DNA of 10,185 bases from JAFGMQ01 sp036733345 (GTDB taxonomy: Bacteria > Desulfobacterota > DSM-4660 > Desulfatiglandales > Desulfatiglandaceae). The stretch lies in the NCBI GenBank assembly GCA_036733345.1, contig DAINAR010000079.1:1-10185 (forward strand), given 5' to 3'. Both the position numbers and the translations under genes were made by a program. Position 1 is the first letter of the stretch, and each line of letters begins with the position of its first letter. Under the pieces are notes generated by a model. It did no database searches. It had not been told where the DNA came from and saw only the letters and a list, made by a program, of their open reading frames with translations. This document shows, in pieces, positions 1 to 6,238 of this stretch.

Positions 1-140
1 GCCTTTTACCAGCCTTTTACCAGCCTCTGGCTGGTTGGCTGGCTGGCGGATTGAACGAGGAAGGTATGCACAATCTCAGCTCCAAACCCTTTAATAAAGG
101 TATCATGTTTTTGTAGTAATATGTAATTTAGGAGGATGTA
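1..140. other. Upstream flank of yebC with short repeats
   Basis: No gene can be assigned here. The stretch begins with two exact tandem copies of the 11-mer gccttttacca (1-11 and 12-22). An inverted repeat at 19-35 then gives a 7-bp stem around a TCT loop, followed by reiterated ctgg/ggct tetramers up to about 47. The hairpin has no T-run on either strand, so it is not a normal intrinsic terminator. All three forward frames are open from the window edge for at least 50 bases, so the first part could be the end of an upstream gene. A 16-codon reading frame, ATG at 66 to TAG at 114-116, has GAGG 5 bases upstream. It could be a leader peptide or simply the tail of that longer open frame. No convincing promoter for yebC was found. 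Confidence 0.5.
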
Positions 141-887
141 ATGTCAGGTCATAATAAATGGAGTTCGATTAAACATAAGAAAGGTGCTGCTGATGCAAAG
201 CGAGGAAAAATTTTTTCAAAGCTGATCAAAGAAATAACCGTTGCTGCTCGCTTGGGGGGCGGTGATATTGAAGGGAACCCCCGTTTGAGATCGGCCATTA
301 ATGCTGCAAAGGCAGAGAATATGCCCAAGGAGAATATGGAAAGGGCGATAAAAAAGGGTACTGGAGAATTGGAAGGTACTTCTTATGAAGAAGCTAATTA
401 TGAGGGATATGGGCCTGGAGGCGTGGCTGTACTTGTTGATTGTCTTACAGATAACAAGAATAGAACAGTAGCCGAAGTAAAACATCTTTTTGAACGGTAC
501 GGAGGGAATCTTGGCGAACCCGGATGCGTTTCATGGCTGTTTGAGAAAAAGGGGCTGATTGTTATTGAAAAAAACAGCGTGGATGAAGAGCATCTTATGG
601 ATCTGGCACTGGAGGCAGGTGCTGATGATATAAGGGAAGAAGAGAGTGAATTTGAAGTAATTACGGATCCTTCTGCATTTGAAACAGTCAAAAAGGCTAT
701 TGATGATAAGGGTATAATATACAGCCTTGCTGAAAACAGTATGGTGCCCAAGAATACTGTAAAGCTGGAAGGGAAAAAAGCTCAACAGATGCTCAATTTG
801 ATGGAAGCGCTTGAGGATAATGACGATATAAGTAATGTATATGCAAATTTCGATATTTCCGATGAGGTTATGGAGGCCTTGAGCTGA
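141..887 (+). CDS. yebC: YebC/TACO1-family translation factor
   Basis: Full-length 248-residue YebC family protein. It carries the family N-terminus (MSGHNKWSSIKHKKGAADAK, residues 1-20), the N-M-P-K-E-N-M-E-R-A-I-K-K-G helix at 60-73, the Y-E-G-Y-G-P-G-G-V-A-V block at 87-97 followed by D-C-L-T-D-N-K-N-R-T, and the C-terminal A-L-E-D-N-D-D-I-S-N-V-Y-A-N-F-D motif near 223-238. The family was long annotated as a probable transcriptional regulator. Work on YebC proteins and human TACO1 now points to a ribosome-associated role in relieving stalling at proline-rich stretches. The start is fixed by GGAGGA at 131-136, four bases before the ATG, and by the conserved N-terminus. The TGA stop shares its A with the ruvC start, so the two are probably translationally coupled. 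Association with ruvC genes is common in bacteria. Confidence 0.97.
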   Translation: MSGHNKWSSIKHKKGAADAKRGKIFSKLIKEITVAARLGGGDIEGNPRLRSAINAAKAENMPKENMERAIKKGTGELEGTSYEEANYEGYGPGGVAVLVDCLTDNKNRTVAEVKHLFERYGGNLGEPGCVSWLFEKKGLIVIEKNSVDEEHLMDLALEAGADDIREEESEFEVITDPSAFETVKKAIDDKGIIYSLAENSMVPKNTVKLEGKKAQQMLNLMEALEDNDDISNVYANFDISDEVMEALS

Positions 888-1372
888 TGCTGGTGCTGGG
901 GGTGGATCCCGGCTCACAGGTTACTGGATATGGCCTGGTGGAGAAAAGAGAAAGAGACAATGATTTAACCTGTATTCATTACGGTCAGATCAGTCCTCCC
1001 AGGGATATGCCTTTTTATAAAAGGATACATTATATTTTTCAGGGCATAACAGATATCATGTCTCGTTATGAACCTCAGGAAATGGCGATAGAAGACCTTT
1101 TCTATTCAAAGAACATACAGAGTTCTTTGAAACTCGGCCACGCAAGGGGCGCAGTATTGATTGCATCAGTCCAATGCGGAGTTAGAATATTCGAATATAC
1201 ACCTCTTGAGATAAAAAAATCGGTTGCAGGGTATGGGAGGGCTTCCAAAGAGCAGGTCCGTTCAATGATAAGGATGATTCTGAAACTAAAAGATACACCG
1301 AATCTCGACGCTTCTGACGCCCTGGCTGCGGCTATTTGCCACCATAACTGGTCAAGATTTAAATCACTCTAA
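887..1372 (+). CDS. ruvC: Holliday junction resolvase RuvC
   Basis: Cytosolic endonuclease that cuts Holliday junctions symmetrically, acting with RuvAB at the end of homologous recombination. The 161-residue protein has an RNase H-like fold. The four expected acidic catalytic residues are visible: D7 in L-G-V-D-P-G-S, E69 in A-I-E-D-L-F, and D141 and D144 in L-D-A-S-D-A-L-A-A-A. The DNA-contacting segment F-Y-S-K-N-I-Q-S-S-L-K-L-G-H-A-R-G follows E69 as in the family (72-88). The ATG overlaps the yebC stop (TGATG), and GGAGG at 872-876 inside the end of yebC serves as its ribosome binding site. Length is slightly below the roughly 170 residues usual for the family, the difference lying in a short C-terminal tail. 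Nothing suggests loss of function. Confidence 0.97.
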   Translation: MLVLGVDPGSQVTGYGLVEKRERDNDLTCIHYGQISPPRDMPFYKRIHYIFQGITDIMSRYEPQEMAIEDLFYSKNIQSSLKLGHARGAVLIASVQCGVRIFEYTPLEIKKSVAGYGRASKEQVRSMIRMILKLKDTPNLDASDALAAAICHHNWSRFKSL

Positions 1373-1390
1373 GGGGAAAAAGGGTAGTAC

Positions 1391-1993
1391 ATGATTGCTC
1401 ATCTCAGTGGTCTGCTTTTAAGTAAAACAACCCAGTCGGTAATTATAGAGGCGGGTGGAGTCGGCTACGAAGTTTATGTTCCCCTGTCAACTTATTATAA
1501 AATTCCTAAAGAAAAAGAGAAATTGAGCCTTCATATATATACTCATGTCAGGGAGGACGCACTTATTCTCTTCGGTTTTAAAACCAGACTTGAAAAAGAT
1601 GTATTCATATTGTTGACTTCTGTCTCAGGCATAGGTCCAAAGCTGTCCGTCAACATCCTCTCCGGAATAGGGCCATTCGACCTTCTAAAGGCTATATCGA
1701 TTGGTGATTCTCTTAAATTGCAGACCATTCCGGGGGTAGGCAGGAAGATGGCCGACAGGATTGCTCTGGAATTGAAGGATCGTGCTCTAAAGGTTTTAAG
1801 CCAGGAGGACAGGGAGGCGCCTCCGCAGATAGAAGGTAAAGAAAGACTAATTGTTGACGATGCATTATCAGCACTTCTTAACCTGGGATATACTCAAAAA
1901 TCAGCCAGAGAAGCTATTGATAAGGCAAGGTCCGTGACTACGGATGTAACGCTTGAAGTACTTATAAGGGAGGCCTTAAAAGTGCTGGCCTGA
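1391..1993 (+). CDS. ruvA: Holliday junction branch migration protein RuvA
   Basis: RuvA binds the four-way junction as a tetramer and loads RuvB hexamers onto opposite arms. The 200-residue chain shows the three expected parts. The first is an N-terminal OB-fold (1-63) starting M-I-A-H-L-S-G, with the acidic pin pair E55-D56 in H-V-R-E-D-A-L. The second is a pair of helix-hairpin-helix motifs, S-V-S-G-I-G-P-K near 77-84 and T-I-P-G-V-G-R-K near 112-119. After a linker rich in charge and proline (about 137-152), the third is domain III (155-200), which contacts RuvB and includes D-A-L-S-A-L-L-N-L-G-Y. The ATG lies 18 bases after ruvC with an AAGGGGAAAAAGG purine stretch upstream. It is in an operon with ruvC. 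Confidence 0.97.
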   Translation: MIAHLSGLLLSKTTQSVIIEAGGVGYEVYVPLSTYYKIPKEKEKLSLHIYTHVREDALILFGFKTRLEKDVFILLTSVSGIGPKLSVNILSGIGPFDLLKAISIGDSLKLQTIPGVGRKMADRIALELKDRALKVLSQEDREAPPQIEGKERLIVDDALSALLNLGYTQKSAREAIDKARSVTTDVTLEVLIREALKVLA

Positions 1994-2077
1994 GGTGAAT
2001 AATTTAAGCGTTTAATACGTGAACAGCCTGGAGTTTTTAAAAAACCTTTCAGCTGATTGCAGCGAGACCATGAATTT

Positions 2078-3133
2078 ATGGAAGAAAGAGTAATAGATCC
2101 TGAACCACATCTGGAAGAAATCCCAGCAGAGTTGAGTCTAAGGCCTGCAACACTTGAAGAGTATGTGGGGCAGGAAGAAATGAAAAGGAATCTGAGGGTG
2201 TTCATTGAAGCTGCAAGGGGGCGTTCCGAAGCACTTGATCATGTACTTTTTCACGGCAGCCCTGGATTGGGCAAGACCTCTCTTGCTAATATCCTTGCAA
2301 ATGAACTGCAGGTAAATATAAAAAGCACATCCGGTCCTGTAATTGAGAAGCCCGGTGATCTTGCGGCAATACTGACAAGTCTCAAACCAAGGGATGTCCT
2401 CTTCATTGATGAAATACATCGTTTAAACCGGGTAGTTGAAGAGATTTTGTACCCGGCAATGGAGGATTATAAACTTGATATTATTATAGGCCAGGGGCCA
2501 TCAGCACGAACCATGAAGATCCCCCTGCCTTCTTTTACATTAGTTGGAGCTACTACCCGAATTGGACTTTTGACTCCTCCACTTAGAGACCGTTTTGGGG
2601 TAGTTTTAAGAGTAGATTTTTACAAGACTGAGGATCTTAAAAAGATCATTACCCGGTCTGCCGGGTTACTTGAAATTGCTATTAGAGAAGACGGTGCCGC
2701 TGAGATAGCCAAACGGGCAAGAGGTACACCGAGGGTTGCAAACAGGCTGTTGAGAAGGGTCAGGGATTTTGCAGAAGTAGAAGCTGATGGTATTATTACT
2801 AAAGAAGTTGCCGGGCGTGCCCTGGACATGCTTGAAGTTGATGATCATGGCCTTGATAAAATGGACCGGCACATCCTGCTTACGATAATAGAAAAATTCG
2901 ATGGGGGGCCAATTGGTTTAAGCAGTCTCTCGGCCGCCGTAAGTGAAGAAAAAGACACACTTGAAGAAGTGTATGAGCCCTTCCTGATACAAAGGGGATA
3001 CATTAAAAGGACACCCCAGGGAAGAGTAGCAACCAGACGAGCCTACCGCAACTTCGGATTTCCGGTAAGTGAGGATAATAAAACAGTTCAGGAGAAATTG
3101 TTCTCCACCACTTCTTCCCTGAAGAAGTTATGA
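2078..3133 (+). CDS. ruvB: Holliday junction branch migration ATPase RuvB
   Basis: Hexameric AAA+ motor that pulls DNA through the RuvA-bound junction. Numbered from the ATG chosen here (351 residues), it shows Walker A G-S-P-G-L-G-K-T-S at 60-68, Walker B L-F-I-D-E-I-H at 108-114, sensor 1 G-A-T-T-R at 157-161, the arginine finger R170 in P-P-L-R-D-R-F-G, and sensor 2 in G-T-P-R-V-A-N-R-L-L-R-R near 216-227. A C-terminal winged helix (about 262-328) includes D-G-G-P-I-G-L and R-G-Y-I-K-R-T-P-Q-G-R. The start is uncertain. An in-frame TGA at 2054-2056 leaves only TTG at 2057, which adds seven residues, or ATG at 2078. I prefer the ATG because M-E-E-R-V-I resembles family N-termini, although both have poor Shine-Dalgarno sequences. 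An 84-base gap separates it from ruvA. Confidence 0.96.
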   Translation: MEERVIDPEPHLEEIPAELSLRPATLEEYVGQEEMKRNLRVFIEAARGRSEALDHVLFHGSPGLGKTSLANILANELQVNIKSTSGPVIEKPGDLAAILTSLKPRDVLFIDEIHRLNRVVEEILYPAMEDYKLDIIIGQGPSARTMKIPLPSFTLVGATTRIGLLTPPLRDRFGVVLRVDFYKTEDLKKIITRSAGLLEIAIREDGAAEIAKRARGTPRVANRLLRRVRDFAEVEADGIITKEVAGRALDMLEVDDHGLDKMDRHILLTIIEKFDGGPIGLSSLSAAVSEEKDTLEEVYEPFLIQRGYIKRTPQGRVATRRAYRNFGFPVSEDNKTVQEKLFSTTSSLKKL

Positions 3134-3164
3134 TGCAGTACATTAACAGCTTTGTAATAAACCG

Positions 3165-3713
3165 TCAGAGCTGGAATCCGTCGTAATGTGCAAATTCCTC
3201 AATTTCCCGGCGCTTGGGAGCAGGTGAATCCTTTGCTGGATAACCCACAGGTATTATCGATACAAGTTCATATTTGTCTGGAACACCGAGTACTGCTTTT
3301 GCCTTGTTATGGTCAAAGAGACCTATAATTACTGTGCCCAATTCCAATGCATGTGCTGTGAGACAAAGGCTTTGGGTGGCAATACCGAGGTCATACATAT
3401 ACCAGTCACCCAAATTCGTGGCTGCCTTTCCTTTGTAGTATCCAGAAGTCTCTTTTTTTCCGCATATAACAATCAGAACCGGGGCCTGCACAATGGCAAG
3501 ACTTGCCGGGTTGGTTTCAGGAAGCGAATCCCTGAGTTTTTCCTTTTTATCCTTATCCCTGACAACAATCACTTCCCAGCATTGTGTATTTGCCCAGGAT
3601 GGTGACCACTTGATCGATTCAAGCAGTTTGTTCAAAACTTCGTCTGATATACCGGCATCCTTGTATCTGCGAATACTGCGTCTGCCTTTAATAATATTTA
3701 TAAATTCAGCCAT
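3165..3713 (-). CDS. Nitroreductase-family FMN oxidoreductase
   Basis: A 182-residue single-domain member of the NAD(P)H:FMN nitroreductase superfamily, cytosolic and presumably a homodimer. FMN-phosphate-binding R-R-S-I-R-R-Y lies at 11-17. The second flavin motif, W-S-P-S-W-A-N-T-Q-C-W at 36-46, has Cys where many relatives have Pro (N-x-Q-P-W). The C-terminal flavin region includes I-I-G-L-F-D (129-134), I-I-P-V-G-Y-P (153-159) and the basic P-K-R-R cluster at 166-169. Substrate cannot be predicted; members reduce nitro compounds, quinones or enones, or serve in cofactor chemistry. The start fits the family N-terminus (M-A-E-F-I-N-I-I-K-G-R-R-S), but only a weak GGGAAA precedes it. It lies 78 bases downstream of the duplicated-domain gene on the same strand and faces ruvB. 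Possible co-transcription with that neighbour is an inference. Confidence 0.92.
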   Translation of the reverse strand: MAEFINIIKGRRSIRRYKDAGISDEVLNKLLESIKWSPSWANTQCWEVIVVRDKDKKEKLRDSLPETNPASLAIVQAPVLIVICGKKETSGYYKGKAATNLGDWYMYDLGIATQSLCLTAHALELGTVIIGLFDHNKAKAVLGVPDKYELVSIIPVGYPAKDSPAPKRREIEEFAHYDGFQL

Positions 3714-3791
3714 TTTTTCCCGATTATAACAAGTATATTTTATTGAGCATGGACAAGATTGAACATGTTGAAAGCGCCTTACAAAGCAGCA

Positions 3792-4427
3792 TTATTTTGA
3801 TCCTTCATACCTCTCTGTAGTCCTCATTATTCTACTGGTATAGTTAATAGCATAATCATTGCAAAGGCAGTTTGTAAGGTTCCTGTAATCATCATGGTCC
3901 AGCATTCGGCCTATATCAACAGGATTTTTGAAGGTAAATTCAGCAATAATTTCACTGAAGCCTCCGATTAACACATCCCAGCCACCTGTAATCTCCACAA
4001 AATCAAGCTTCTCTATTGTCGGGATATATTCATTGATTATAAAGTCTGCATACTCCTCTTTCATGCCGGGGATCAGATCATAATACTGATTGTATTTCCA
4101 GACTCCTTTCTGTATCTCATATTTTTCATGTTTAACTCTGCCTGTAGGCATAAGAATCTTGCTTTCGTAGTTGATAATAAATTCCTTCAAATCAAGGGTG
4201 ATGTTCTTAAAATTTCTGCCTGATAAAATTTCGGAGAGTTCTTCAAGAGTCTCAGTGCTCTTTACGGATATAATACGAGGACCTCTTCCTACCACTACAT
4301 AAAATCCTCCTACGGATCTAAGCCCTATCTCATTGCACTTAAATATATATTCGTCAGCAATAAAATCTGCATATTGCTCTTCCCTGCCATGAATAATATC
4401 CCAACCCTGGGTAAAAAGAATTGACAT
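3792..4427 (-). CDS. Uncharacterised protein with two tandem alpha/beta repeats
   Basis: I do not recognise a named family. The 211 residues form two diverged copies of one unit, about 5-98 and 110-206, offset by 107-109 residues. Matching landmarks are G-R-E-E-Q-Y-A-D-F-I-A-D-E-Y-I (14-28) against G-M-K-E-E-Y-A-D-F-I-I-N-E-Y-I (121-135), G-G-F-Y-V-V-V-G (40-47) against G-G-W-D-V-L-I-G (148-155), and I-N-Y-E-S-K-I-L-M-P-T-G-R (85-97) against I-N-Y-T-S-R-I-M-R-T-T-E-R (194-206). Each unit looks like strand-helix-strand-strand-helix-strand, suggesting a ferredoxin-like or dimeric alpha/beta-barrel half, so one chain could build a pseudo-dimer. That fold is an inference. There is no signal peptide or membrane segment, so it is probably cytosolic. 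GGAGGA at 4435-4440 sits 7 bases before the ATG, giving strong translation initiation. A promoter with an inverted repeat lies about 110 bases upstream. Confidence 0.88.
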   Translation of the reverse strand: MSILFTQGWDIIHGREEQYADFIADEYIFKCNEIGLRSVGGFYVVVGRGPRIISVKSTETLEELSEILSGRNFKNITLDLKEFIINYESKILMPTGRVKHEKYEIQKGVWKYNQYYDLIPGMKEEYADFIINEYIPTIEKLDFVEITGGWDVLIGGFSEIIAEFTFKNPVDIGRMLDHDDYRNLTNCLCNDYAINYTSRIMRTTERYEGSK

Positions 4428-4516
4428 ATAAAGATCCTCCCTGTTTTTATTTAAAGTGGAATATCAGCAAACAAACCATTGTACATTTTTAAAAAAGAAA
4501 AAAAGACTTTTACCTA

Positions 4517-4544
4517 ATATTATTTATTCTGGAATTATTGTCAA
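4517..4544 (-). promoter_or_regulatory. Sigma70-like promoter of the two-repeat protein gene
   Basis: Read on the minus strand, a perfect -35 hexamer TTGACA (4544-4539) is followed after 16 bases by TAATAT (4522-4517), a four-of-six match to the -10 consensus. Transcription would start near 4510 and give a leader of about 80 bases before the ATG at 4427. The leader is strikingly T-rich around 4484-4506 on that strand. The promoter would serve the two-repeat protein and perhaps the nitroreductase beyond it. This is sequence matching only. Confidence 0.55.
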
Positions 4545-4555
4545 ACCAATAATCC
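4531..4555. repeat. Inverted repeat over the -35 box, possible operator
   Basis: Perfect 7-base arms ATTATTG (4534-4540) and CAATAAT (4547-4553) flank a 6-base spacer. A further GG/CC pair lies at the outer edges (4531-4532 with 4554-4555), with one bulged base. The centre falls at about 4543.5, inside the TTGACA hexamer, which is a typical place for a repressor to block RNA polymerase. A second element, the perfect 10-base palindrome GCTCATGAGC at 4562-4571, lies just upstream. No regulator gene is adjacent, so the binding protein is unknown. Confidence 0.4.
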
Positions 4556-4603
4556 CACATGGCTCATGAGCGCCTGAAGGAAAATATGATCGCAATATTT
4601 TGC

Positions 4604-4819
4604 CTATGAAGTTTTTTTTTGCCTTAGACATCCGATTATATAGAAGGCCAGACCTACTCCGACTGAAAGTACCAGTACCCAGCCCAGGCGGAACAGCCAG
4701 ACTGTAAACATGTGTTCAGACATACCTTTGACAAAGGATGGCGCAGGGAGAATTACGGATGCGACAAACCCTATTACAAGGCACCTTGGTAACCAGTTCA
4801 TAAGAAATTTCATGATCAT
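4604..4819 (-). CDS. Small two-helix membrane protein
   Basis: A 71-residue hydrophobic protein that I do not recognise. One membrane helix is likely at about 10-28 (including L-V-I-G-F-V-A-S-V-I-L-P) and another at about 44-64 (L-G-W-V-L-V-L-S-V-G-V-G-L-A-F-Y). They are separated by a short loop with K31, E35 and H36, and a basic tail R-Q-K-K follows. The loop-helix layout faintly resembles short DUF2798-type proteins, but I would not assign that. The gene begins 51 bases after the radA stop on the same strand, so it is probably last in that operon. GGAGGT at 4836-4841 lies 16 bases before the ATG, which is long for efficient initiation. A run of nine A on the coding strand (4612-4620) encodes the K-K near the end and is a possible slippage site. 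Confidence 0.7.
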   Translation of the reverse strand: MIMKFLMNWLPRCLVIGFVASVILPAPSFVKGMSEHMFTVWLFRLGWVLVLSVGVGLAFYIIGCLRQKKTS

Positions 4820-4870
4820 AATTTTCTTGAAAAATACCTCCGGCGTAGAATTTTTAAGAATCCGTCTATT

Positions 4871-6229
4871 CTACTTGAATAAAAATTCATACAGTTCGCG
4901 GATGGATTTTACCCCAATTAATTCCATATCTCCTTTTTTGTGTGAACCTTCAAGGTTGCTTTTGCTTAAGATACATCTTGAAAAACCAAGCTTTTTGGCC
5001 TCATTTATTCTCAAGGTTGACTGGCTGACCCCCCGGATTTCACCTGCAAGACCTACCTCTCCAAATACAACCAGTTCCCTGTCAACAGGTTTATCCAAAA
5101 AGCTTGACATCATAGCAGAGATAATACCCGCATCGGCAGCAGGTTCTTCAACCTTCAATCCTCCTGCCACGTTTACAAAGATGTCCTTGTCCCCTAACTG
5201 CATGGACATTTTTTTTCCAAGAACAGCAACTAAAAGTGATATACGGTTGTGGTCAACTCCGACGGCCGTTCTTCTTGGCATGCCCAGAGGGCTTGGGCCG
5301 ACCAGGGCCTGGATTTCAACGAGTACCGGTCTTGTCCCTTCAAGGCACGGGATTACAACAGAACCCGGCACACCCTGCGGTCTTTCTTCGAGGAATATGC
5401 GGGACGGATTGCCCACTTCGGCAAGGCCGGTGTCCTTCATCTCGAATACGCCTATTTCGTTAGTTGATCCGTAACGATTTTTTACGGATCTCAATATCCG
5501 GAATACGTGTCCCCTGTCCCCCTCAAAATAGAGTACTGTATCCACCAGATGTTCCAGCACCTTCGGACCGGCAATGGCTCCTTCTTTTGTAACGTGCCCT
5601 ATTAGAAAAACAGGAATACCTGATTCCTTGGCAAAGGACATAAACCGGGATGCTACTTCTCTAACCTGGCCAACGCTTCCCGGTGCGGAAGGAATTATGT
5701 TCGTATAAAAAGTTTGAATGGAGTCAACAGCAATGAGATGGGGTTTCAGTACATCCAGTTTTTCAAAAAATTCCTCAATACATGTGCCCGTGATAACATA
5801 CAGGCTGTCTGAATGAACTGAAAGCCTTTCAGCTCTCAATTTGATCTGCTGAGGAGATTCTTCACCGGAAAGATAGGCTGCTCTGTGGCCCCTGGAGGCT
5901 AATCTTTCAAGCACCTGGAGAATAAGGGTCGATTTTCCGATCCCGGGATCTCCGCCAATTAACACCACTGAACCAGGAACAACACCGCCTCCCAGTGTCC
6001 TGTCAAATTCTGAAATTCCTGTTTTCAGCCTCATTTCCGGTGAAAGAGAAATACTGTCAATGGTCTGGGGGATACTAATGGATGAAAGCCCTCGCGCTTT
6101 TTTGTCCGGCCTTGGAACTTCTTCAATAATACTGTTCCATTGACCGCAATCCGGGCACCTTCCCAGCCATTTTATGTCCTGGTATCCGCAATTTTGACAC
6201 ACATAAACGGATTTTTGCGCTTTTGTCAT
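4871..6229 (-). CDS. radA: DNA repair protein RadA (branch migration ATPase)
   Basis: RadA (Sms) is a RecA-like ATPase that speeds branch migration of recombination intermediates and helps process stalled or broken forks. At 452 residues it is full length. An N-terminal zinc finger has C11, C14, C25 and C28 (C-Q-N-C, then C-P-D-C). The RecA core has Walker A G-G-D-P-G-I-G-K-S-T at 92-101 and Walker B L-I-A-V-D-S at 165-170. The RadA-specific motif reads K-N-R-Y-G at 250-254, with Tyr replacing the usual Phe, a conservative change. The C-terminal Lon-protease-like domain spans about 285-452. The ATG lies 9 bases after the stop of the DUF1318 lipoprotein gene with only a weak GGGAAA, so translation probably depends on coupling. 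It shares a window, but not a transcript, with ruvCAB, which acts on the same kind of DNA intermediate. Confidence 0.97.
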   Translation of the reverse strand: MTKAQKSVYVCQNCGYQDIKWLGRCPDCGQWNSIIEEVPRPDKKARGLSSISIPQTIDSISLSPEMRLKTGISEFDRTLGGGVVPGSVVLIGGDPGIGKSTLILQVLERLASRGHRAAYLSGEESPQQIKLRAERLSVHSDSLYVITGTCIEEFFEKLDVLKPHLIAVDSIQTFYTNIIPSAPGSVGQVREVASRFMSFAKESGIPVFLIGHVTKEGAIAGPKVLEHLVDTVLYFEGDRGHVFRILRSVKNRYGSTNEIGVFEMKDTGLAEVGNPSRIFLEERPQGVPGSVVIPCLEGTRPVLVEIQALVGPSPLGMPRRTAVGVDHNRISLLVAVLGKKMSMQLGDKDIFVNVAGGLKVEEPAADAGIISAMMSSFLDKPVDRELVVFGEVGLAGEIRGVSQSTLRINEAKKLGFSRCILSKSNLEGSHKKGDMELIGVKSIRELYEFLFK

Positions 6230-6238
6230 TTTCCCGGA

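Noticed and set aside
19..35. Hairpin in the first bases as an intrinsic terminator of an upstream gene
   Set aside because: The stem is only 7 bp and neither strand has a following T-run.
398..751. Long reverse-strand open frames inside yebC and other genes
   Set aside because: They overlap clear genes with family-level motifs, have no ribosome binding sites and show low-complexity Ser/Phe-rich translations typical of antisense shadows.
3147..3173. Bidirectional terminator between ruvB and the nitroreductase gene
   Set aside because: The stem is imperfect with an 11-base loop and lacks a T-run on both sides.
3723..3728. TATAAT on the minus strand just before the nitroreductase gene
   Set aside because: It lies about 10 bases before the ATG, so it would give a nearly leaderless transcript, and no -35 match lies at a workable distance (TTGTCC is 22 bases away).
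4710..5474. 254-codon plus-strand open frame over the radA end
   Set aside because: It covers the start of the small membrane gene and the last half of radA on the other strand. The radA frame carries the conserved Lon-like domain, so this frame is a shadow.
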